Below, piece after piece: positions 26,507 through 34,153 of a stretch of DNA of 64,000 bases. Position 1 is the first letter of the stretch. The number at the start of each line of letters is the position of its first letter. The DNA comes from Streptomyces sp. R44 (lineage in GTDB: Bacteria > Actinomycetota > Actinomycetes > Streptomycetales > Streptomycetaceae): contig NZ_CP163444.1 of the NCBI RefSeq assembly GCF_041053105.1, positions 8,712,501-8,776,500 of the forward strand. The letters are read 5' to 3'. A program made the position numbers and the translations under genes. A model generated the notes under the pieces. That model did no database searches and was not told the DNA's origin. It saw only the letters and a program-made list of their open reading frames with translations.

Positions 26507-26890
26507 TCATCCGACCTGCGGGAAGTATGGAGGGGCCCAACTGAGGTACTGGGCGCCCCAGACGGTTTCGATGTCGGTGGCGTGGATGATGTCGATATAG
26601 CCCTTGCGCCTGATGTCGTTGGAGGCGATCTTTCCGTCTCCGAGGCAGAGCCCGACGTGACCGGCTCGCTGGCTGGTGTCCCAGTACATCAGTGCGCCGG
26701 GCGGGGGCGTGCGGTCGCGGTCGTGGCGCATGGTGGCGGGCATCTGACGATAGTGGTCGAGGGCGTACTGGACGCCGGAGTAGGACCAGCCGTAGGCGCG
26801 GGCGACGAACGCGAGACAGGCCCGTTACCAGTTCTGGCCCCCGCCAGCGGCCTCCTGACGCGCCCAGTTGATTGCTACAGCTATTTTCGA
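26507..26890 (-). pseudogene. NlpC/P60- or CHAP-like peptidoglycan hydrolase, 3' fragment
   Basis: Read leftward from about 26882: [15 protein letters not shown], a TAA stop at 26825-26827 where a Tyr is expected, then RACLAFVARAYGWSYSGVQY, PGALMYWDT, RAGHVGLCLGDGKIASND and YLSWAPPYFPQVG. The Cys in RACLAF and the His in AGHVGL are the likely catalytic pair. The secretion signal and N-terminal part have been lost to the IS5 remnant beginning at 26908. With one nonsense codon and a missing 5' end it is dead. Confidence 0.7.
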
Positions 26891-26907
26891 CGGTTGCTGG
26901 AATCCGC

Positions 26908-27154
26908 CTCTGCGCCGCCGCATGATCCGCTGCACCAACCCGGACAAGGCCGACCAGGCACGCAACCGCCAAAAGCTCGGACCCCGCGGTGACCGGCCAC
27001 CGCATTTCGCCCCGGCCGACTACCGCCAACGCCATGCGGTCGAGTGCGGGATCAACCGCCTCAAGAGACATCGCGCTGTCGCCACGCGCTATGACTAGCT
27101 CGCCGTCCGCTTCGAGGCGACCGTACTGGTCGCGGTCCTTAACGAGTGGCTGTG
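26908..27154 (+). pseudogene. IS5-type transposase, C-terminal fragment
   Basis: [55 protein letters not shown], a TAG in place of a Lys codon at 27097-27099, then LAVRFEATVLVAVLNEWL and the native stop. It is close to the 22113 copy but not identical. Only the last 80 or so codons are left. Confidence 0.85.
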
Positions 27155-27182
27155 ACGGGCGCCCTGCTGGGACCATGCCCAG

Positions 27183-27464
27183 GTGAACTCAGGACTCTCC
27201 GCCGGATGGACGATCGAGCGCGTGCGCGCTCTTTCCGGAGACCCCAGCGCCGCCCCGCTCTCCTTCGATCGACTCGTAGTCGTCGAGACAGCCCGTCAGG
27301 GCGACTACGAACCGCTCCGGCCCGATGTGATTCTTGCGTTCCACGAGTTGTGCCTCGTGAGGGACGACGGCGAGTGGTTCATGGGGCAGCTCGACGATGA
27401 CGGCTCGGTGATCTGCTGGGCCTCCTACGGATCCGACCTGGCCGCGGCTATCCGCAGCCTCTGA
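27183..27464 (+). CDS. Hypothetical 93-residue protein
   Basis: ATG-proximal region: the frame begins with a GTG at 27183 (VNSGLSAGWTIERVRALSGD). The protein is acidic, with ILAFHELCLVRDDGEWFMGQ and DDDGSVICWASYGSDL. No family is recognised; it could fold as a small beta-rich domain. It lies between the IS5 C-terminal fragment and an IS5-type inverted repeat at 27481-27503, so it may be a passenger gene of that element. Confidence 0.6.
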   Translation: MNSGLSAGWTIERVRALSGDPSAAPLSFDRLVVVETARQGDYEPLRPDVILAFHELCLVRDDGEWFMGQLDDDGSVICWASYGSDLAAAIRSL

Positions 27465-27480
27465 GCGACACGCCGCACCT

Positions 27481-27503
27481 TCAGCCACTTTCGCAACACG
27501 CCC
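27481..27503. mobile_element. IS5-type right inverted repeat end
   Basis: The complement reads GGGCGTGTTGCGAAAGTGGC and is followed outward by CTAG. It agrees with the left end at 22067 at about 15 of 18 positions. It marks the right end of the element whose transposase fragment is at 26908-27154, leaving the 93-residue gene inside. Confidence 0.6.
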
Positions 27504-27607
27504 TAGGCCCGCCGGCGAGCGATAACCGGAGCCCACCTGGTGTCTCTGGTCCCCGCGGACGCCCGATGCGAGAACGGTGTCCTGGTCGAGCGCGAGGAGC
27601 AGGCCGC

Positions 27608-28075
27608 ATGAACCTCAACGACATCTTGCAGAACCTGGACGAGCATGTCCGCTTCGCTGCCTACCTCGACAGGCTGCAGCAGGTCGCCGACACGGACGAG
27701 GTCGACCTCGTCAGCCGCGTGCTCACCGATCCGGACCCGACGATGGCCCAGTCCGCGGTGCTGCGGCACCTGGACCGTCGAGCCGCCGTCCTCTACCCCG
27801 GTCCCGCGTACGAAGGGTGGGCGCAGGCGATGACCCGGGCGACGATCGACCACCCCTTCCTGGCTCAGCGCCTGCGGGAGTGGTCACTGTTCCGCGCCGT
27901 CACGCTCAAGCTGCCCTGGCAGCCGGACGACCTGCTCGCGTCATCCAACCGGCTCCAGCTCATGGCGGCCGCCGGGACGAACACGGAGGCCATCGGGATC
28001 CTCGCCGAAGCCGGTCGCACCAAGCGGATCCGCAACGCCGCGAAGGCCACCCTCAGCCACCGCAGCGAGAGCTGA
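27608..28075 (+). CDS. Hypothetical protein, 155 residues
   Basis: ATG at 27608 with GAGGAG about ten bases upstream. The protein is helical: LNDILQNLDEHVRFAAYLDR, DEVDLVSRVLTDPDPTMAQS, FLAQRLREWSLFRAVTLKL, and ATLSHRSES at the end. The spacing resembles a HEAT-like or tetratricopeptide-like helical bundle, but no family is certain. It has no signal or membrane segment. It starts about 100 bases beyond the IS right end and is probably the first intact resident gene there. Confidence 0.65.
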   Translation: MNLNDILQNLDEHVRFAAYLDRLQQVADTDEVDLVSRVLTDPDPTMAQSAVLRHLDRRAAVLYPGPAYEGWAQAMTRATIDHPFLAQRLREWSLFRAVTLKLPWQPDDLLASSNRLQLMAAAGTNTEAIGILAEAGRTKRIRNAAKATLSHRSES

Positions 28076-28286
28076 AATCAGCTCACCCACAACTCCTGAC
28101 TCTTGCTCTCCAGCGTGTCGCAGCTTCGAGAGTTCGCGTGGAGTGGCTTCGTTGGTGTAGCGCAGGAACGGTTGATGCCGAGTTCGGGCAACAGATGTTG
28201 ATCAAGCGGGTCCAGAATGTTGTCGAGTTCCGAGAACGGTTCGCCGGGAAGCGGCGTTGTCAGTGGGTTCTGCCAGAGTATGTTTC

Positions 28287-28787
28287 GTGGATGAACTGGT
28301 GGAGCGTGTCGACCGTCAAGATCGTGTCCTGGGGGTGGTCACCCGTCGACAGGCGATCCGGGAGGGCTGGCTGCATCGAATCGCCTCGACGGTGTGTCGT
28401 GATGAGCGTGGCCGGTTCCTCGTCCACCGGCGGTCGGAGCAGCTGTCGCGCTTCCCTGGGCTCTATGAGGTCATGGTCGGTGGCGCCGTGGGTGTCGGTG
28501 AATCCTATGAGCAGGCTGCCGGGCGGGAGCTGGCCGAAGAGCTGGGCATTCGTGGCCTGCCGCGCTTGCTGTTCACGTTCATCAACCGCAGCGGCCTGAG
28601 CCCTCACTGGCTCGGCGTGCATGAAGCCGTGGTTCCGGACGCTGTGACCCGCGATCCCGACGAGGTCGCCTGGCATGGCTGGCTGACCGAGCCAGAGCTT
28701 CACTCGGCCCTGTTGGAGTGGCGCTTCACTCCCGACAGCCACGAGGCCTTCAACCGGTATCTCGTGTTCCGGACCGCGCAGTCCTGA
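28287..28787 (+). CDS. Nudix hydrolase
   Basis: 166 residues from GTG 28287 (a TTG at 28257 would add ten). The Nudix box is complete: GAVGVGESYEQAAGREL followed by AEELGI, with the RExxEE metal ligands. The N-terminal ELVERVDRQDRVLGVVTRRQ, HRIASTVCRDERGRFLVHRR is the pattern of the YfcD/IPP-isomerase-like group. The C-terminus has WLTEPELHSALLEWRFTPDS. It likely hydrolyses a nucleoside diphosphate derivative; substrate unknown. It is a single gene. Confidence 0.88.
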   Translation: MDELVERVDRQDRVLGVVTRRQAIREGWLHRIASTVCRDERGRFLVHRRSEQLSRFPGLYEVMVGGAVGVGESYEQAAGRELAEELGIRGLPRLLFTFINRSGLSPHWLGVHEAVVPDAVTRDPDEVAWHGWLTEPELHSALLEWRFTPDSHEAFNRYLVFRTAQS

Positions 28788-29263
28788 CCTTTCTCGCCTC
28801 TTCGATCGGTCCCCTCAGCCCAGGGACTGTCGTTCGGCTCGAGCGCGAGTGGTGGCGAGGCGGTAGGAGTCGGTGCCGACACAACCATGGTCCCGAAGCA
28901 AGCACCGAGGTGTTCCCAGAACTCGGCAACGGCACTCTCCCGTGGAACCGGGCGTTCCCGCCGCTGAGCATCAGACGTTCCTGAAACTCCTCACCTACAG
29001 AGCCACGTGGAGCGTGCTGAGCGGCTGATGACAGATGAGCCGGGGGCGCTGTTCCCGAAGGAGTACCGGCGGGCCGTCGTTCCCGACGCCCGGAATAACA
29101 CCGGCGGCTATCGCGTGCAGCCGACATAGCCTCGAGACCTCGTCGCCCTCACCTTGCCGCGCCCCCGCCCCCTCGCCCGCCAGCCTGTGACGCCCGTCGT
29201 CCCGTCCCTCGCCCGGACCCGCTCACCGCGCCGCTCCGTGGCCGTCCCCCTACGCTCGAAAAC
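28788..29263. other. 476 bases with at most a gene fragment
   Basis: A 40-residue frame at 29007-29129 (AERLMTDEPGALFPKEYRRA, VVPDARNNTGGYRVQPT) has coding-like composition and may be the tail of a decayed gene. No start or family is evident. The last 130 bases form the leader of the ribonuclease gene. Confidence 0.4.
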
Positions 29264-30715
29264 ATGCGACGCCGCCAGATGTCCATGTCCCGCGAGGCCC
29301 AGGACGCCCTGCTCCAGGCCCTGCAGCAGCTTCGGGCCGAGCTGAAGGCCACCACGGAGTTTCCCGCGCACGTACTCAAAGCAGCGGAGACCGCCAAAGC
29401 CGAGGTCCAGCTGCCCGACAAGGACGCCACTCACCTGCCGTTGTTCACGATCGACCCGCCGGCCTCGATGGACCTCGACCAGGCCATGCACCTGGAGCGG
29501 AGGCTCGGCGGCGGGTACCGCGTGTACTACGCCATCGCCGACGTGGCGGCGTTCGTCAGGCCCGGCGGCCCGCTGGACGCCGAGGCCCACGACCGGATCG
29601 AGACGCTGTACTTTCCCGATCTCAAGGTGCCCCTGTACCCGCCCACGATCTCCGAGGGACCGGCCAGCCTGCTCCCGAACCAGATCGTCCCCGCCCTGCT
29701 GTGGCAGCACGACCTCGACGCCGACGGCAACGTGACCGACTCGACCGTGAGCCGGGCCAAGGTCCGCAGCCTGGCCAAACTCAACTACGAGGGCGTCCAG
29801 CAGGACATCGACGCCGGCACCGCCGAGGAGTCCGTCGCCCTGCTTCGTGAGATCGGCAAGCTGCGGGAAGCCGTGGAGGCCGTGCGCGGCGGGATCTCGG
29901 TGAATCTGCCGAACCAGGAAGTCACCCTGAAGGACGGGGAGTTCCGGCTGCGCTACGTGGCTCCACTGCCCGTGGAGGGCTGGAACGAGCAGATCTCCCT
30001 CATGACCGGCATGGCCGCGGCCCAGATCATGCTGGACAGCGGTACCGGGATCCTGCGGACCCAGAAGGAACAGCCCGACCAGCACGTGGTCGAGCGCGTG
30101 CACGGCATCGCGAAGTGCCTGCACATCGACTGGGGGCCCGGCGTCTCGTACGCCAAGCTGGTCAACTCCCTGGACCCGGCCAACCAGAAGCACATGGCCT
30201 TCCTCAGCGAGGCCACCGCCATGCTGCTCAAGGCGGAGTACACCACCTTCCGCGACAACCAGCTCCCGGAGCACAAGCTCCACGCAGCGATCGCGGCCCC
30301 GTACACCTCCGCCACGGCCCCGCTGCGGCGCCTGGTCGACCGGTACACCGGTGCGCTGTGCGTGGCCGCCTGCGCCGACAAGCCCCCACCGAAGTGGGTG
30401 CTCGACGCCCTGTACTGCCTGCCGTGCGACATGGCGCGGGGGAAGGGAAAGGTCGCGGAGCGGCGCGCGGTGGACCTGGTGGAGGCCGCGGTGCTCAAGA
30501 ACCGGGTCGGGGAGGTCTTCGACGGCCTGATCATCAACACCGACGAGGAGGACAACAGGCCGAAGGAGGGCACGTTGCACCTGGCGGAACCCGCCGTGAG
30601 GGGCAAGATCACGTCCGACGACGAGCTCACGCTGGGCGCGACCGTCCAGGCCAAGCTCATGCTGGCCGACCCCCTCGGCCCCGACAAGGAGAAGATCCTC
30701 TTCAAGACGGTGTAG
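29264..30715 (+). CDS. RNB-domain ribonuclease (RNase II/R family, short form)
   Basis: 483 residues; Met codons at 1, 6 and 8 are all possible starts. The catalytic block FTIDPPASMDLDQAM holds three of the four usual Asp ligands; the fourth position is Gln, as in other actinobacterial short forms I recall. GGGYRVYYAIADVAAFV, LYPPTISEGPASLLP and AAPYTSATAPLRRLVDRYTG follow in family order. The N-terminal cold-shock domains and C-terminal S1 domain of RNase R are absent; only a short OB-like tail (EGTLHLAEPAVRGKI) is present. It is a 3'-5' exoribonuclease candidate in the cytoplasm. A strong hairpin follows. Confidence 0.9.
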   Translation: MRRRQMSMSREAQDALLQALQQLRAELKATTEFPAHVLKAAETAKAEVQLPDKDATHLPLFTIDPPASMDLDQAMHLERRLGGGYRVYYAIADVAAFVRPGGPLDAEAHDRIETLYFPDLKVPLYPPTISEGPASLLPNQIVPALLWQHDLDADGNVTDSTVSRAKVRSLAKLNYEGVQQDIDAGTAEESVALLREIGKLREAVEAVRGGISVNLPNQEVTLKDGEFRLRYVAPLPVEGWNEQISLMTGMAAAQIMLDSGTGILRTQKEQPDQHVVERVHGIAKCLHIDWGPGVSYAKLVNSLDPANQKHMAFLSEATAMLLKAEYTTFRDNQLPEHKLHAAIAAPYTSATAPLRRLVDRYTGALCVAACADKPPPKWVLDALYCLPCDMARGKGKVAERRAVDLVEAAVLKNRVGEVFDGLIINTDEEDNRPKEGTLHLAEPAVRGKITSDDELTLGATVQAKLMLADPLGPDKEKILFKTV

Positions 30716-30810
30716 CGGCCTGCCGCCTCACGGATAAGGGCACGGCGGGCTCGCCGCCACTGACGCTCGACGGCGGGCCCGCGGGCCGGCGCTCATCGCT
30801 GGCTCTCTCC

Positions 30811-30854
30811 CTGTGCCGAAACCCCTGGAGGGGACCTCCGAGGTTCCGGCACAG
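30811..30854. terminator. Bidirectional hairpin terminator
   Basis: CTGTGCCGAAACC (30811-30823) pairs with GGTTCCGGCACAG (30842-30854) at 12 of 13 positions. It sits between the convergent ribonuclease and DUF805 genes. Confidence 0.7.
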
Positions 30855-30881
30855 GCGCAGGCACAGGGCCCGTCAGGACCG

Positions 30882-31238
30882 TCAGTAGGCCGTGACCGAC
30901 TTCGGGTTCGGGCCGTAGGCGTTCTGGCGCTGCTCGCCCTCGGTGGCAAGGAAGACGATCAGGATGATGCAGCCGACCAGGGGAATCAGGCCGAAGAGGA
31001 TGAACCAGCCGGAGCGGCCGGTGTCGTGCAGGCGGCGGACGATCACGCCGAGGTGCGGCAGGAGCACGGCCAGGAAGTAGATCGGGTACAGCAGCGGGAA
31101 GGTGCCGATCGCAAGGTCGACGGTCACGACGACGATCACAGCGATGATGTTGACCAGTAAGAACATCCAGTGTTCCTTGCGGCGCGCACGTCCGCTGAAC
31201 ACCACGTACTTCTTGAGAACTTCGAGGTACCAGTTCAC
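30882..31238 (-). CDS. DUF805 family membrane protein
   Basis: 118 residues from GTG 31238 with GGGGG four bases upstream; a much longer open frame upstream is a shadow through a DNA repeat. NWYLEVLKKYVVFSGRARRK, EHWMFLLVNIIAVIV, FLAVLLPHLGVIVRRLHDTG and RSGWFILFGLIPLVGCIILI are the full DUF805 pattern with three or four membrane helices. Function is unknown in general; some members are linked to phage or envelope stress. It is divergent from the methyltransferase gene, 157 bases apart. Confidence 0.92.
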   Translation of the reverse strand: MNWYLEVLKKYVVFSGRARRKEHWMFLLVNIIAVIVVVTVDLAIGTFPLLYPIYFLAVLLPHLGVIVRRLHDTGRSGWFILFGLIPLVGCIILIVFLATEGEQRQNAYGPNPKSVTAY

Positions 31239-31394
31239 TTTTCCCCCAAGAGTCAGGATTGCGAGGGGAAGCCTGCCCCCCCCGTGGAGCAAGCTTTGCG
31301 CAGGACCGATCGGATTGCTTTCGCTTCTGGGAATCCTGGTCAGGTCGTCTTCCGTACCCGTGGGTGTGTGCACCCTGCGGGGAGTTGGTTGACT

Positions 31395-32321
31395 GTGGCG
31401 GTGAAGATCTTGTCGCCACGTGTCCTGCAGGCTCTTGACCGGTTCAATTCCACCTATCCCTGGGATCACAACGCCCACTACCATCGCTGGATCCTGCGGC
31501 AGTTGCCCCCGCGTTTCCACACGGCTCTGGACATCGGCTCCGGCAGCGGTGATCTTGCGAGGCTCTTGGCCGTACGGGCTGACGCCGTACGGGCTGACGC
31601 CGTACGGGCTGACGCCGTACGGGCTGACGCCGTACGGGCTGACGCCGTACGGGCTGACGCCGTACGGGCTGACGCCGTACGGGCTGACGCCGTACGGGCT
31701 GACGCCGTACGGGCTGACGCCGTACGGGCTGACGCCGTACAAGCCGTCGATGCCGATCCGGTGATCACCGCACAGGCCCGGAAGCTGACTCCTCCGGCGC
31801 TTCCCGTCACTTTCACCGTCGCGGATGTGATGGCCGAGTTTCCCGCCGGCTCCTACGACGTGATCACGTGCGTCGCCACGATCCACCACCTGCCGTTCGC
31901 CCAGACGCTGGCCCGCTGCCGCCGCCATCTGGCGCCGGGAGGGACCTTGGTGATCGTCGGCCTGTCCCGCGCCCAGACGCCGACGGACCACCTGCTCGGC
32001 GCCCTCGCGATCCCAGCCAACGCCGTCATGGGTTGGCTGAAGAACAGGGGCCGACCCTCGCGCCGGCCCGTTTCCATGACGGCTGCCACGCGCGCAGCGG
32101 ACATGACCTACAGCGACATCGTCCGTGAAGCCGAAGAGGTGCTCCCTGGGGTACGGCTGCGGCGACGGCTCTTCTGGCGCTACACGCTCGTGTGGCGCCG
32201 GGATGGCATGGCGGGCAGGCGACCGCGTCGTACGCTCCGCGCAACCGAGGGAGAGGCCATGGTGCGGCGGCCGACCTCCAAGGGCAAAGCCCCGGGCGAG
32301 CACGAGCATCAGGAGCCCTGA
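31395..32321 (+). CDS. SAM-dependent methyltransferase interrupted by an in-frame repeat
   Basis: 308 residues from GTG 31395 (GTG 31401 and TTG 31389 are alternatives). Motif I is FHTALDIGSGSGDLARLLA at about residues 40-58. Eleven AVRAD units (55 residues) follow, then AVQAVDADPVITAQAR, which is the normal motif II. With a single unit the spacing would be that of ordinary Methyltransf_11/25 enzymes. EFPAGSYDVITCVATIHHLP and HLAPGGTLVIVGLS are intact. The C-terminal part has AADMTYSDIVREAEEVLPGV and RRRLFWRYTLVWRRDG. The enzyme may still fold if the insert loops out (inference). Confidence 0.85.
   Translation: MAVKILSPRVLQALDRFNSTYPWDHNAHYHRWILRQLPPRFHTALDIGSGSGDLARLLAVRADAVRADAVRADAVRADAVRADAVRADAVRADAVRADAVRADAVRADAVRADAVQAVDADPVITAQARKLTPPALPVTFTVADVMAEFPAGSYDVITCVATIHHLPFAQTLARCRRHLAPGGTLVIVGLSRAQTPTDHLLGALAIPANAVMGWLKNRGRPSRRPVSMTAATRAADMTYSDIVREAEEVLPGVRLRRRLFWRYTLVWRRDGMAGRRPRRTLRATEGEAMVRRPTSKGKAPGEHEHQEP
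31569..31740 (+). repeat. 15-bp minisatellite, 11 perfect units plus 7 bp
   Basis: The unit GCCGTACGGGCTGAC repeats without any change from 31569 to 31733, then a 7-bp partial unit. Each unit holds the palindromic octamer CCGTACGG. It lies inside the methyltransferase and keeps its frame (AVRAD). Perfect identity implies recent expansion. Confidence 0.97.
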
Positions 32322-32379
32322 TGCACTGTGCAGCAGACCGCGTTGGACGTGATGGCGGCGGCGACTTCAGGATGGCCGC

Positions 32380-33033
32380 ATGACCGTTTCCTCTGCCATC
32401 GCCTCCTTCGCCGTAGTGGCCGCCATGCTGACCATCATGCCGGGGCTGGACACCGCCCTGGTGCTGCGCTCCGCCATCACCCTGGGTCGACGCCAGGCCT
32501 TCGCGACGGCGCTGGGGATCCTGTCCGGCGTGCTCGTGTGGGGCGTCGCCGCCGCCGTCGGCGCCTCGGCGGTGCTCACGGCATCCCACCTCCTGTACGA
32601 CGCGCTGCGTGTGGCCGGTGCCGGATATCTGGCATGGCTGGGGATCGGCATGCTTCGCCGGACGCTCAAGGAGCGCGGCCGGCGCGCGTCGGAGGACCCG
32701 GCAGAGGGAGCAGGAGCCAGTGCGGCGCACCCGACGTGGGCACGGTCCTGGGCTCGCGGACTGGGCACCAGCCTCCTGAACCCGAAGAACGGCGTCTTCT
32801 ACATGGCGATGCTGCCGCAGTTCATCCCCAGCGACTCCCCGCATCTGCTGATGGGAGTCGTCCTGGCGACGGTGCACGACCTGGAGGGACTGGTCTGGTT
32901 CAGCGCGCTGATCTTCGGCACGCAGCTCGTCCGCCGGTGGCTGAACCGCGCGTCGGTGCAGCGGGTCATCGACGCGATCACCGGCACGCTGCTCGTCGGC
33001 TTCGGGATCAAGCTGGCACTCGGGGACAACTGA
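32380..33033 (+). CDS. LysE/RhtB family exporter
   Basis: 217 residues. The family start is clear: AVVAAMLTIMPGLDTALVLR with the conserved PG, then a Gly-rich helix TALGILSGVLVWGVAAAVGA, AGAGYLAWLGIGMLRRT and LGTSLLNPKNGVFYMAMLPQ. Six hydrophobic segments are seen. Members export amino acids or their derivatives (family knowledge). It starts 58 bases after the methyltransferase on the same strand and could share its transcript. No adjacent regulator is seen. Confidence 0.9.
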   Translation: MTVSSAIASFAVVAAMLTIMPGLDTALVLRSAITLGRRQAFATALGILSGVLVWGVAAAVGASAVLTASHLLYDALRVAGAGYLAWLGIGMLRRTLKERGRRASEDPAEGAGASAAHPTWARSWARGLGTSLLNPKNGVFYMAMLPQFIPSDSPHLLMGVVLATVHDLEGLVWFSALIFGTQLVRRWLNRASVQRVIDAITGTLLVGFGIKLALGDN

Positions 33034-33121
33034 CCACCGAGCCCGAGCGGCGGGAACGGTCGAAAGCCGCCGAGTGCGACCTCGCCGCTCAGCCAGGGAC
33101 AGCACAAGAAAGGTCCTCCTC

Positions 33122-33724
33122 ATGTCCTCGGCATGCGAGATGCTGCCGGACATGATCGACCGTGATTTCGCGACCCGGGTGGCGCAGGAAGACCTGGACC
33201 GCAGGTACTCGGGGTGGCTGGCGGTGAGCGGGGTGGAGGAGCACGAACTCGTCTGGATCGTCTACTACCAGGCCGTGGAATACCTACGCACGAGAGACCC
33301 GGGTCTCCTCTTGGGCGGCAACGGCCCGTACCTTGTGGATCGCCTCGACGGGAGTCTTCACCAGATCGGACCGGTAGCCGCGGTCACCGGCGAGTGGGAG
33401 CCGGACTACCGGATCCGCATCAGGAAGATGACCATACGTACCGCAGTGGATGAGCTGCACGAGGAAATCTGCCGGACCTCGGCGGCCGATGGGCGCATCA
33501 CCGCCATGCGCGTGCTGCGCCGGCGCGTCCAGGAACTCACGCACGCGCAAGTCGTCGAGTACGTCACCGCTCTGCAGGCCGGTACCGCACCGCCCCACCT
33601 GGTGGAGATCGCTACAAGGGTCCTCGTTCCTCCCCTCGATCCCGTCCTCAGCGTCCACACGATCCGCCCCACGAGCTCCCCGCAGCCGCCTGTGGAGTCA
33701 ACAGAGGGCGATCCCATGTCCTGA
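33122..33724 (+). CDS. YrhB/Imm35-like immunity-type protein
   Basis: 200 residues from ATG 33122. Residues 30-95 (WLAVSGVEEHELVWIVYYQA, VEYLRTRDPG, LLGGNGPYLVDRLDGSLHQI) match the Imm35/YrhB pattern: a folded domain ending with a polymorphic-toxin-immunity-like GNGPxxVDxxxG motif. The second half (HAQVVEYVTALQAGTAPPHL) is helical and unassigned. No toxin gene is adjacent, so it would be an orphan immunity protein or an unrelated member of the fold. No signal peptide. Confidence 0.65.
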   Translation: MSSACEMLPDMIDRDFATRVAQEDLDRRYSGWLAVSGVEEHELVWIVYYQAVEYLRTRDPGLLLGGNGPYLVDRLDGSLHQIGPVAAVTGEWEPDYRIRIRKMTIRTAVDELHEEICRTSAADGRITAMRVLRRRVQELTHAQVVEYVTALQAGTAPPHLVEIATRVLVPPLDPVLSVHTIRPTSSPQPPVESTEGDPMS

Positions 33725-34153
33725 AGCGAACTCGCTCGCGGGTCCCTTAGCGAGAACCGGGGCGGTCGACCCCTGGATCGCCATGAGGAACTTTCAGTTT
33801 CAGCGGAAGGCATTCCGTGGTCGCCCGGTCGTGCGAGCTGCGCAGCTCGATGCGACGGTGCGGCGCGCGCATGCTCCGAAGGCGGCTGCCTCACCACCCC
33901 TGATCTGGGCCGCGTCGTCGACACTCGCCAGATCCTGCACGACACGCTCAGCCTCCGCCTGTGCTCGGCGTCATCGCCGACGACAACCAGCACCCCGGTG
34001 CAGAGGGCGTACGTGTGCGGGGTGGTTGAGCAGGCGGGCGCGACCGGCCAGGTGACGTCGGGCGCAGTGGGCGCGTGTCGGGGGTGAGACGTCGGAACGC
34101 CAGGTCATGCTCGTGGGCCGGGGGGCCGTGACACCCACACACGAGGACAGTCC
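33725..34153. other. 429 bases without a confident gene
   Basis: No frame has convincing coding character. A plus-strand stretch near 33900-34010 (LGRVVDTRQILHDTLSLRLC) may be a decayed gene tail. The last 30 bases are the leader of the RCC1 gene; no strong ribosome site is visible (GAGGACAG about 10 bases upstream). Confidence 0.4.

Noticed and set aside
31569..31740. CRISPR array
   Set aside because: The units are contiguous 15-bp copies with no spacers and no cas gene nearby.
31236..32309. Long minus-strand frame with YGVSP repeats
   Set aside because: It is the complement of the methyltransferase minisatellite. The DUF805 gene has its own GTG and ribosome site at 31238.
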